Positions 28,778 through 37,198 of a stretch of 64,000 nucleotides of DNA are shown in pieces (within the stretch, counting starts at the first letter, position 1; every line of letters begins with the position of its first letter). The DNA is taken from assembly GCF_009712605.1 (NCBI RefSeq), contig NZ_WASO01000015.1, positions 463,667 to 527,666 of the forward strand, written 5' to 3'. The notes beneath the pieces were generated by a model. The model was not told the origin of the DNA. It saw only the letters and a program-made list of their open reading frames with translations, and did not search any database. The stretch comes from Paludibacter sp. (GTDB taxonomy: Bacteria > Bacteroidota > Bacteroidia > Bacteroidales > Paludibacteraceae). The translations under genes and the position numbers were made by a program.

Positions 28778-30640
28778 ATGTTGAAGAAAATAACCGTTTT
28801 AATACTCATGGTGTTGGCCGGTGCTTCTGTCGGTTTTGCTCAAAAGAAGTCCCATACATTTCAGATTGCCAACGGACAATTTTTGTACGACGGGAAAGCT
28901 GTTCAAATCCATTCCGGAGAGATGCACTACCCACGTGTGCCCAAAGAATACTGGCGTCACCGGATGCAGATGATGAAAGCAATGGGATTGAATGCGGTGT
29001 CGACCTGTGTTTTCTGGAACTATCACAATACGGCTCCCGGTGTTTGGGATTTTAAGTCGGAGAACCGCGATTTGGCTCAATATATAAAGACTGCTCAGGA
29101 GGTAGGTCTCTTTGTGATCTTGCGTCCCGGGCCGTATGTTTGTGCCGAATGGGAATTCGGAGGCTACCCGTGGTGGTTGCAGAACAATAAAAACATTGCG
29201 ATCCGCAATAATCAGCCATTTCTCGATTCGTGCAAGGTATATGTCAACAAGCTGGCCGAACAGGTGCGTAACCTGCAGGTAACACACGGCGGTCCGATTA
29301 TTATGGTGCAGGTAGAGAATGAATTTGGCTCTTACATGTCGCAACGAACAGATATTCCGCGTGAACAGCATCGCCAGTATTACCTGTCGGTGATGAAAAT
29401 GCTGAAAGATGCCGGTTTTGATGCACCGATGTTTACTTCCGACGGCTCCTGGTTGTTCGACAATGGCGCAATAGAAGGCGTTTTGCCAACGGCCAACGGC
29501 GAAGATAATATCGATAACCTCAAGAAGAGCGTTGACAAACACTATCCCGGCGGTCCTTACATGGTGGCCGAGTTTTATCCCGGGTGGATCGACCATTGGG
29601 CGGAGCCATTTACTCATATCGAGCCGGATCAGACGGTGAAGCAGGCAGAGAAATACCTGCAAAACGGAATCAGCTTCAGCTTTTACATGATTCATGGCGG
29701 AACCAATTTTGGATTTACAGCAGGAGCAAACTACAACGAAGAGCACGCCATTCAACCCGATATTACCAGTTACGATTACGATGCTCCGATTAGCGAAGCC
29801 GGTTGGGCAACACCCAAATATATGGCTTTGCGTGAGTTGATAAAAAAATCGGTGAACTATCCTGTGCCTGAAATTCCGGCCCGTATTCCGGTTATAACCG
29901 TGCCTGATATCAAATTCGAGAAAAGCACGAATCTGTTCGATTGGAAAAAATCGATCAAGCCGGTTTACAACGATACGCCGATGTCGTTCGAACAGTTGGG
30001 GCAGGGGAGTGGCTATGTGCTCTACAGTAAACGTTTTACACAACCGTTGAACGGAAAAATGACGATTCCGGGCATTCGCGATTATGCGTTGGTGTATGTG
30101 AACGGCAAAAAGGTGGGAGAACTCAACCGGCAGAACAATCAATTCGATCTGGAGGTAAATATTCCATTCAACGGACGACTCGATATTCTGGTGGAAAATA
30201 TGGGGCGCATCAACTATGGTGCTGAAATCCCTAACAATACCAAGGGCATTATTTCGGCCGTGAAAATAAATGATTTTGAAATCACAGGCAACTGGGAGAT
30301 GTACAAAATTCCGATGGATAAAACGCCTGAAATTGTAGCGAATGCAACGCCTGCAAAATCCGGCTTGCCAGCAATCTACTCTTCTTCGTTCAGCGTGGAT
30401 AAAGCCGGAGATATGTTTCTGGATATGAGAGGCTGGGGCAAAGGAATTGTTTTTGTAAACGGGCATAATTTGGGGCGCTATTGGAAAGTAGGACCTCAGC
30501 AAACCCTTTATTTGCCGGGTTGCTGGTTAATTAATGGTACCAACCAAATTGTAATTTTCGAGCAACAGAATGACAATGTTCCATCTGTTGTCAAGAGCGT
30601 GGAGCAACCTGTGTTGGATGTGCTCTCAAATAATCCGTAA
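28778..30640 (+). CDS. Beta-galactosidase, family GH35
   Basis: The protein has 620 residues and a signal peptide ending GFAQ. GH35 motifs are clear: HSGEMHYPRVP near the N-terminus, RPGPYVCAEWEFGGYP with acid/base Glu124, and VAEFYPGWIDHW with nucleophile Glu265. The C-terminal third holds the beta-sandwich domains, with WGKGIVFVNGHNLGRYW. It should remove terminal beta-galactose, which is needed before GlcNAc and mannose of complex N-glycans are exposed. Last gene of the 18990-30640 unit; the inverted-repeat region begins 33 bp downstream. Confidence 0.94.
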   Translation: MLKKITVLILMVLAGASVGFAQKKSHTFQIANGQFLYDGKAVQIHSGEMHYPRVPKEYWRHRMQMMKAMGLNAVSTCVFWNYHNTAPGVWDFKSENRDLAQYIKTAQEVGLFVILRPGPYVCAEWEFGGYPWWLQNNKNIAIRNNQPFLDSCKVYVNKLAEQVRNLQVTHGGPIIMVQVENEFGSYMSQRTDIPREQHRQYYLSVMKMLKDAGFDAPMFTSDGSWLFDNGAIEGVLPTANGEDNIDNLKKSVDKHYPGGPYMVAEFYPGWIDHWAEPFTHIEPDQTVKQAEKYLQNGISFSFYMIHGGTNFGFTAGANYNEEHAIQPDITSYDYDAPISEAGWATPKYMALRELIKKSVNYPVPEIPARIPVITVPDIKFEKSTNLFDWKKSIKPVYNDTPMSFEQLGQGSGYVLYSKRFTQPLNGKMTIPGIRDYALVYVNGKKVGELNRQNNQFDLEVNIPFNGRLDILVENMGRINYGAEIPNNTKGIISAVKINDFEITGNWEMYKIPMDKTPEIVANATPAKSGLPAIYSSSFSVDKAGDMFLDMRGWGKGIVFVNGHNLGRYWKVGPQQTLYLPGCWLINGTNQIVIFEQQNDNVPSVVKSVEQPVLDVLSNNP

Positions 30641-30672
30641 GGCAAGAGATTGTGTAGCTGTTTTACGGATTT

Positions 30673-30817
30673 AACCCAAATTCCGCAATAGCGGAATTTG
30701 CCCGAAGGGCTGACGAAAAATAATATTTTTGTCAGGGTTAACCCCGACATTTTTGCAGGTAATCTGCAAAAATCGTCGATTAATCAACATAAATTTTTCT
30801 ATTGATTAATTTGGGTT
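30673..30817. repeat. 145-bp inverted-repeat array with terminal repeats
   Basis: AACCCAAATT (30673-30682) is matched by AATTTGGGTT (30808-30817). Between these ends nearly every base falls in a further palindrome: 30677-30700 (10-bp stem), 30700-30710 (GCCC/GGGC), 30710-30735 (CTGAC/GTCAG plus A/T stem), 30735-30744 (GGGTTAACCC), 30745-30758 with 30764-30778 (14 bp, one bulge) and 30779-30787 with 30802-30810 (9 bp). It has no coding capacity. It may be a MITE- or BIME-like element or a folded RNA. Confidence 0.65.
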
Positions 30818-30820
30818 TAA

Positions 30821-30918
30821 CCGGAAGCGGAAGGTAATTAATATAATCTTCATGACGAAACTCATCTTTGCTGAGTGTTAGTCAGGCTAATTTTGGGGAA
30901 GCCCGCTTCCGGTTTTTT
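30821..30918 (+). terminator. Terminator with two competing pairings, GH35/GH92 gap
   Basis: CCGGAAGCGG (30821-30830) is perfectly complementary to CCGCTTCCGG (30903-30912), which is followed by TTTTTTGATTTTTT. Between them a hairpin forms at 30853-30884 (TGAC/GTCA and ACTCA/TGAGT around an internal loop). The distal arm can instead pair locally as GGAAG-CCCG-CTTCC (30897-30910). Either pairing in front of the T-tract would end the upstream transcript. Confidence 0.6.
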
Positions 30919-30994
30919 GATTTTTTGTACAATCACTCACAGTTTTCAAGTAGTTTATTGTCTTTAGGTGAGATATAGATTGTTATATAATGTT

Positions 30995-31002
30995 TATATT
31001 TG
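30995..31002 (+). promoter_or_regulatory. Candidate -7 box for the mannosidase operon
   Basis: TATATTTG matches TAnnTTTG exactly, 37 bases before the chosen ATG of the first GH92 gene. No well-spaced TTG is seen upstream. It sits just past the terminator at 30918, supporting a new transcript that begins with GH92. It also argues against the TTG codon at 31000 as translation start. Confidence 0.5.
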
Positions 31003-31038
31003 GAAGTCATTATAAATGTGCAGTTTGATTATTTATTG

Positions 31039-33312
31039 ATGAAGGTAATGAAGTTTAAAAATATATTTTTATTGCTTGTTTTAGCAGCAAGCAAACCACT
31101 GTTTTCGGCAAATCCTGCCGATAAGGTCAATCCGTTGATGGGAACCGAGTCGACCTATGCATTTTCATACGGAAATACTTACCCGGCTATTGCTTTGCCT
31201 TGGGGAATGAATTTCTGGAGTCCTCAAACCGGAGCCAATCGTGACGGATGGATGTATTCCTACGCACAAAAAACGATTTGTGGATTCCGGCAAACACATC
31301 AACCCAGTCCCTGGATTAACGATTATGGCACATTCTCGATCATGCCGGAAGTTGATGCTTTGGTTTACGCAGACAAAAAGAGAGGTGCAGCTTACACTCA
31401 TGCGAACGAAACGGCAAAGCCTTACTATTACAGCGTGAAATTTGATAATGGAATTACTACCGAAATTGCTCCGACCGAACGTGCTGCTTCTCTTCGAGTT
31501 TCTTTTCCGGACAATGAGGCACAATACATTGTAATTGATGCCTATAATGGAGGCGGAAGTCTTACCATCGATCCTTCAGGGCGGAAGATTACCGGTTTTG
31601 TAAAAAACAACAGCGGTGGAGTCCCTTCCAACTTTGCAAATTATATTGTTATTGAATTCGATCAGCCAATTGCCGATTATGGACTCTATTATGGCGAAAA
31701 ACAATATTCGAAGGCTCAGAGCGCGTCCGACGATCATCTGTATGCTTACCTGAAATTCGATACCAAAGGCAAAGCGCTCACTATCCGCACGGCGTCATCG
31801 TTTATCAGCAATGCACAAGCACAACTCAACCTCCAACGTGAAATCGGTACTACTTCATTTGATGGGGTAAAGAACCAAGCACAACAGACGTGGAATACTT
31901 TACTGAATAAGTTGGAAATCAGCGGAGCTACCACCGAACAGGAATCCACTTTCTATTCGTGTCTCTACCGCACCTTGCTTTTTCCTCGTAAGTTTTACGA
32001 ACTGGATGCGCAGGGAAAAACGGTGCATTACAGCCCGTATGATGGTAAAATACACGATGGCTACATGTATACCGACAACGGTTTTTGGGATACTTTCCGT
32101 GCTGTTCATCCTCTATTTACACTGGTTTATCCACATATCAGTGCCGAAATTACGTCAGCTCTTATCAATGCCTATCGAGAAGGTGGCTGGCTGCCCGAGT
32201 GGGCCAGTCCGGGTCACCGCGAATGCATGGTGGGCAATAATTCCGTTTCGCTGCTTACCGATGCCTGGATGAAGGGTATTCGTTCGTTCGATCCGAAAGA
32301 GGCATTGCAGGCGATGACTCATACAGCCAACAATCAGGGTCCGATCTCCACGGTGGGGCGCAATGGATTCAAAGAGTACAATGAACTGGGTTATGTGCCT
32401 TATCCCGAATATCACGAGGCTTCGGCCCGTACCTTGGAGTATGCTTACGACGATTGGTGCATCTATCAGTTGGCAAAAGCAACCGGCGACAAACCGACTG
32501 CTGATATCTATGCCAAACGTGCCTTGAATTACCGCAATGTTTTCGACAAGGAGGCTGGTTTTATGAATGGACGCAATGCCAGGGGCGAATGGCGTCGTCC
32601 TTTCGATGCTACGGAGTGGGGCGGTCCTTTTACCGAAGGTTCGGCATGGCACTACAACTGGAGCGCGATGCACGATCCGGAAGGTTTGTCGCAATTGATG
32701 GGAGGACATGAAAAAATGGCTTTTCTGCTCGATTCAATGTTTCAGGCTCCGAATACGTTCAAAGTGGGTACCTACGGTTTTGTGATTCACGAAATGGCAG
32801 AGATGGCCGCGCTCAATATGGGGCAGTACGGTCATGGCAACGAACCGATTCACCATGCGGTTTATCTTTTTGACTATCTGAATAAACCCTGGCGGGCTCA
32901 ATACCACCTTCGCAATGTGATGGACAAACTCTACAATTCAGGTTCGAAGGGCTATTGTGGTGATGAGGACAACGGACAGATGTCGGCATGGTATGTCTTT
33001 TCTGCACTTGGCTTTTATCCGGTTTGTCCCGGAACCAACGAATATGCGCTGGGCAGTCCATTGTTCAAAAAGGCCACTATCACACTCGAAAATGGGAAAC
33101 GATTTGTTATTGATGCCTCTAATAATAGTCAGGAGAATGTCTACATTCAGAATGCGACGTTGAATGGAAAGAATTTCACGAAAAACTATCTGACATTCGA
33201 TCAGATACGTGACGGAGGAACTTTCAAACTGCAAATGAGTGACACTCCCAATACAAAGCGGGGAACTTTAGAATCTGACATACCTTCGTCATTGACAAAG
33301 CATCAGAAATAA
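31039..33312 (+). CDS. GH92 alpha-mannosidase (first copy)
   Basis: The protein has 757 residues from ATG 31039 (31048 is an alternative); the open frame begins at a TTG inside the promoter box and is rejected. The signal peptide ends LFSAN. GH92 features are NPLMGTES, the FRQTHQPSPWINDYG segment, TEGSAWHYNW, HGNEPIHH and DEDNGQMSAW, which carries the acidic residues near the calcium site. GH92 enzymes are calcium-dependent exo-acting alpha-mannosidases. The HQPSPWINDYG block is like that of members active on alpha-1,2-mannose, unlike the second copy at 34846-37104; linkage is inference. The gene is followed 46 bp later by GH125. Confidence 0.93.
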   Translation: MKVMKFKNIFLLLVLAASKPLFSANPADKVNPLMGTESTYAFSYGNTYPAIALPWGMNFWSPQTGANRDGWMYSYAQKTICGFRQTHQPSPWINDYGTFSIMPEVDALVYADKKRGAAYTHANETAKPYYYSVKFDNGITTEIAPTERAASLRVSFPDNEAQYIVIDAYNGGGSLTIDPSGRKITGFVKNNSGGVPSNFANYIVIEFDQPIADYGLYYGEKQYSKAQSASDDHLYAYLKFDTKGKALTIRTASSFISNAQAQLNLQREIGTTSFDGVKNQAQQTWNTLLNKLEISGATTEQESTFYSCLYRTLLFPRKFYELDAQGKTVHYSPYDGKIHDGYMYTDNGFWDTFRAVHPLFTLVYPHISAEITSALINAYREGGWLPEWASPGHRECMVGNNSVSLLTDAWMKGIRSFDPKEALQAMTHTANNQGPISTVGRNGFKEYNELGYVPYPEYHEASARTLEYAYDDWCIYQLAKATGDKPTADIYAKRALNYRNVFDKEAGFMNGRNARGEWRRPFDATEWGGPFTEGSAWHYNWSAMHDPEGLSQLMGGHEKMAFLLDSMFQAPNTFKVGTYGFVIHEMAEMAALNMGQYGHGNEPIHHAVYLFDYLNKPWRAQYHLRNVMDKLYNSGSKGYCGDEDNGQMSAWYVFSALGFYPVCPGTNEYALGSPLFKKATITLENGKRFVIDASNNSQENVYIQNATLNGKNFTKNYLTFDQIRDGGTFKLQMSDTPNTKRGTLESDIPSSLTKHQK

Positions 33313-33358
33313 CTATCAAATTACTTTTACCATATACCTAATCCCTTATACCTAATTT

Positions 33359-34810
33359 ATGAGTTCACGCAGAGATTTTTTACGTTCGGGAGGCCTTGCA
33401 TTGGCAGGTTTGGCTATGAGCCGTTCCCTTTTTGCCGGAACAATGTCATCAAAAGATGCTGCCGGACTAACCTATGTGAGCAAACGTCCGGAGCTTGCTA
33501 AACGTAACTTTACCTCCAAAGCCGTGGAAGAGGAGATTGCGAAGATAAAACCTCAGATCAAAAATCCGAAACTGGCATGGATGTTCGAGAATTGCTATCC
33601 CAACACGCTCGATACAACGGTGGAATTTGCCATGAAAAACGGCAAACCCGATACTTTTGTCATCACCGGCGATATTCATGCCATGTGGTTGCGCGACTCG
33701 TCGGCACAGGTATTTCCTTATTTGCCACTGGCATCCAAAGACAGCCAACTGAGCCTGATGATTGAAGGAATTATCCGTCGTCAGAGCTTTTGCATCAACC
33801 TTGATCCGTATGCCAATGCCTTCAATAAAGAGGCAACCGGCAGCGAATGGGACAAAGACCATACCAAGATGATTCCCGAATTGCACGAGCGCAAGTGGGA
33901 AATCGATTCACTTTGCTATACCGTTCGTCTGGCATATTATTACTGGAAACAGACCGGCAATACGGCTATGTTTGATACCGACTGGCGCAATGCCGTTAAA
34001 CGCATCTACGAAACATTTGTAGAACAACAGCGTAAAAACGGAACGATGGATACGCCCTACTCGTTTACCCGCGACACCGATAAACAGAGCGATACGGTAC
34101 TCAACAAAGGCTTCGGCAGTCCGATAAAACCGGTCGGGCTGATTTGCTCTTCCTTCCGTCCGTCGGACGACTCAACGCTCTTTAGTTTCCTGATTCCGTC
34201 CAACCTGTTTGCCGTTGAATCGTTGAATCAGTTGGCCGAAATTTCGACAAAAGTAACCGGTGATCTGACCTTTGCAGCCAAATGTTCGGCACTTGCAAAA
34301 GAAGTGCTGGCGGCAGTCGATAAATATGGAGTTGCCACTCATCCAAAATACGGAAAAGTGTATGCTTACGAGGTGGATGGTTTTGGCGGTCATGTATTTA
34401 TGGATGATGCCAATGTGCCTAACCTGCTCGGCTTACCTTACCTTTGTTCATTTATAAAGGTTACCAATCCTGTTTATCAGAATACACGCCGTTTGGTGTT
34501 GAGCAGCGACAATCCCTATTTCTTCTCGGGAAAAGCAGCTGCTGGTATTGGGGGGCCGCACGTGGGTCTTGATTGGATCTGGCCGATGAGTTTTATCATG
34601 CAGGCGCTGACTTCGACCAACGAACAGGAGATAGGAAAGTGTCTGAAAACGTTGGTGGCAACTGATGCCGATACCGGATTTATGCACGAAACTTTCCATA
34701 AAGACGATGCCTCCAGGTTTACGCGTCCGTGGTTTGCATGGGCCAATACCTTGTTTGGTGAGCTGATTATCAAAGTCGCGAAAGATCACAAGGCTCTTTT
34801 GTCAGCTTGA
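33359..34810 (+). CDS. GH125 exo-alpha-1,6-mannosidase
   Basis: The protein has 483 residues and starts with a twin-arginine signal (SSRRDFLRSGG, hydrophobic to about residue 27). The (alpha/alpha)6 GH125 family is indicated by MFENCYPNTLDTTV, TGDIHAMWLRDSSAQ, SFRPSDDST, MDDANVPNLLGLPYL and GFMHETFHKDDAS; the acidic residues in these motifs form the active site of this inverting family. GH125 enzymes remove non-reducing alpha-1,6-mannose, as found in N-glycan cores and yeast mannan. It lies between two GH92 genes, matching combined trimming of high-mannose chains. Tat export in a PUL enzyme is notable. Confidence 0.95.
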   Translation: MSSRRDFLRSGGLALAGLAMSRSLFAGTMSSKDAAGLTYVSKRPELAKRNFTSKAVEEEIAKIKPQIKNPKLAWMFENCYPNTLDTTVEFAMKNGKPDTFVITGDIHAMWLRDSSAQVFPYLPLASKDSQLSLMIEGIIRRQSFCINLDPYANAFNKEATGSEWDKDHTKMIPELHERKWEIDSLCYTVRLAYYYWKQTGNTAMFDTDWRNAVKRIYETFVEQQRKNGTMDTPYSFTRDTDKQSDTVLNKGFGSPIKPVGLICSSFRPSDDSTLFSFLIPSNLFAVESLNQLAEISTKVTGDLTFAAKCSALAKEVLAAVDKYGVATHPKYGKVYAYEVDGFGGHVFMDDANVPNLLGLPYLCSFIKVTNPVYQNTRRLVLSSDNPYFFSGKAAAGIGGPHVGLDWIWPMSFIMQALTSTNEQEIGKCLKTLVATDADTGFMHETFHKDDASRFTRPWFAWANTLFGELIIKVAKDHKALLSA

Positions 34811-34845
34811 ATAATACTTTGACTGAATTAAAACACAATAAACAC

Positions 34846-37104
34846 ATGATGATGAAAAAGAGTTTGCTATTTATTACGATTCTGCTGTTTGCAGCATTGC
34901 AGAGCGGAAAGGCGCAAACAAGGGATGTTGCGCGGTATGTTGATCCTTATATTGGTACAGGCGATCACGGCCATGTATTTTTGGGTGCCCATGTGCCGTT
35001 TGGGGCGGTACAGGTAGGTCCGACTAATTATGTGAAAGGTTGGGACTGGTGTTCCGGTTATCACTATTCCGACAGCATCCTGACCGGATTCTCGCAGTTG
35101 CACCTGAATGGAACAGGTATCGGCGATTTGGGGGATATTCTGGTGATGCCTTATACAGGCCAGGTACAGTTTGCTCCGGGCACAGAGAAAGCTCCATTGT
35201 CAGGTTGGGCAACCAAATATACACACAAAGATGAGATCGCAAAGCCCGGTTATTTTTCGGTAAATCTTCGGCAATATCTGATTAATGCTGAAATGTCGGC
35301 AACCGAACGTGTCGCTTTTCATAAATATACTTTCCCGCAGTCGGCTGAGGCTCATATCGGTATTAATCTGGCAATGGGCATTGGCTGGGACAAACCGGTG
35401 AAGACGTTCATCAAAAAAGTAGACGCTTCTACATATACAGGTTATCGATTCTCAACCGGATGGTCGAAAGATCAACGCCTCTATTTTGCAATCAAACTGT
35501 CGCGCCCAGCCGATGCTGCGTTATTGTTCGACGGTATGAATGCTAAAACAGGTGACGTTTTGGAAGGTGACTCTGCAGCTTTGGTTATTAACTACCGAAC
35601 GGACGAAGGGGAAGTGATTATGATGAAAATCGGTGTTTCTCCTGTGAGCGAAGAGAATGCTTTAGCAAACATTGCGGCTGAAGCCCCAGCCTGGAATTTC
35701 AAACAGGTAGTGGATAATGCTTATTCCAAATGGAACAAGGAATTGGGACGCGTGAGCGTTGAAACGAAAGACGAACACCAGCTCCGTACTTTTTATACAG
35801 CATTGTATCATACGTTTACGTCTCCAATTTTGTTTAATGACCATAATAGAGATTATCGGGGAACCGACAAAGAAGTGTACAAGAATCCGGGATTCAACAA
35901 CTATACTGTATTCTCTCTTTGGGATACCTATCGTGCTTGTCAGCCGATGTATACTTTGATTCAGCCCGGCCGGGTTTCAGATATGGTGAAATCGCTGCTG
36001 GCCATTTACAAACAACAGGGTAAATTACCAATCTGGCCGTTGATGGGTTCCGAGACCGACTGTATGGTTGGTTATCCGGCAGTTCCGGTTGTTGCTGATG
36101 CTATTTTTAAGGGATTCAAAGGTATTGATCCGCAGTTGGCGCTGGAAGCAATGAAAGCTTCGTCTATGCGCGACGATTACGGGATGAACTATATTAAAGC
36201 CAAAGGTTATATTCCTGCCGATAAAGAAAAAGAATCAGTTTCCAAGGCACTGGAATATGCTCTTTCCGACTGGGCAATTGCTCAATTGGCTCAAAAACTC
36301 GGAAAGCAAAGCGATTATGAGTATTATGCAAAACGGGCAAAAGCTTATACCGAATACTTTGATCCGAAAACAGGTTTTATGCGTCCGAAACTGGATAATG
36401 GAAAATTCCGCGAACCTCTCGATCCGTTCAAATCGATTCACGAATGGGGCGATTATACTGAAGGAAATGCATGGCAGTACACCTGGTTGGTTCCGCAGGA
36501 TGTGGAAGGCCTGATTTCTCTTTTCGGAGGAGAGAAACCGTTCGTGCAAAAGTTGGATAGCCTGTTTATCGTGCAGGGCGATATGGGGGATAATGCCTCT
36601 CCCGATATTTCGGGGCTAATTGGCCAGTATGCTCACGGTAACGAACCGAGTCACCACATCACTTATTTGTACGCTTTTGCAGGTCAACAGTGGAAAACCG
36701 CCGAAAAGGTAAATTATATACTGAATAACGAATATCACGATCAGCCAGCCGGTTTGAGCGGAAACGAAGACTGTGGCCAGATGTCGGCCTGGTATATTCT
36801 TTCGTCACTCGGCTTTTATCAGGTAAATCCTGCCAGCGGATGTTTCGTTTTCGGCTCTCCGTTGTTCGACAAAGCATCGTTTGTTTTGCCTGCCGGGAAA
36901 AAATTTGCTATCAATGTTCGTAAGCCAGGCGCTACCAATATTTATATTCAGTCGGTAAAACTCAATGGCAAACCCTATAGTCGGTCGTTTATCACTTATA
37001 AAGAAATTATGGCTGGCGGAACTCTGGAGTTTGTAATGGGAGACCAACCAAATAAGAATTTTGGTGCAAAACCGGAAGATCGTCCGCAATCGAAAGTATA
37101 TTAA
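34846..37104 (+). CDS. GH92 alpha-mannosidase (second copy)
   Basis: The protein has 752 residues from ATG 34846 (ATGs at 34849 and 34852 also fit); the frame begins with TTG at 34807, overlapping the GH125 stop, and the ATG gives a proper signal peptide ending GKAQ. GH92 motifs are VDPYIGTGDHGH, TEGNAWQYTW, HGNEPSHH and NEDCGQMSAWYI. The substrate-side segment here is FSQLHLNGTG, where the first copy has THQPSPW, so the two likely differ in linkage or acceptor preference. Calcium-dependent exo-alpha-mannosidase of the periplasm. Closely linked with GH125 and followed by the second GH2 gene. Confidence 0.93.
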   Translation: MMMKKSLLFITILLFAALQSGKAQTRDVARYVDPYIGTGDHGHVFLGAHVPFGAVQVGPTNYVKGWDWCSGYHYSDSILTGFSQLHLNGTGIGDLGDILVMPYTGQVQFAPGTEKAPLSGWATKYTHKDEIAKPGYFSVNLRQYLINAEMSATERVAFHKYTFPQSAEAHIGINLAMGIGWDKPVKTFIKKVDASTYTGYRFSTGWSKDQRLYFAIKLSRPADAALLFDGMNAKTGDVLEGDSAALVINYRTDEGEVIMMKIGVSPVSEENALANIAAEAPAWNFKQVVDNAYSKWNKELGRVSVETKDEHQLRTFYTALYHTFTSPILFNDHNRDYRGTDKEVYKNPGFNNYTVFSLWDTYRACQPMYTLIQPGRVSDMVKSLLAIYKQQGKLPIWPLMGSETDCMVGYPAVPVVADAIFKGFKGIDPQLALEAMKASSMRDDYGMNYIKAKGYIPADKEKESVSKALEYALSDWAIAQLAQKLGKQSDYEYYAKRAKAYTEYFDPKTGFMRPKLDNGKFREPLDPFKSIHEWGDYTEGNAWQYTWLVPQDVEGLISLFGGEKPFVQKLDSLFIVQGDMGDNASPDISGLIGQYAHGNEPSHHITYLYAFAGQQWKTAEKVNYILNNEYHDQPAGLSGNEDCGQMSAWYILSSLGFYQVNPASGCFVFGSPLFDKASFVLPAGKKFAINVRKPGATNIYIQSVKLNGKPYSRSFITYKEIMAGGTLEFVMGDQPNKNFGAKPEDRPQSKVY

Positions 37105-37198
37105 TTTTTAAGCATGCGGAATACCCTGAATGTACGAATCCTTCGAGTATATCTGTACAATCAGCGTATTTCGTGTGCATTGATTTTATTTAAAACCT

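Noticed and set aside
28799..30502. 567-codon open frame on the minus strand opposite the GH35 gene
   Set aside because: It lies wholly antisense to a clear GH35 gene, has no family motifs and has the odd composition (Ile/His/Arg-rich) of a shadow frame.
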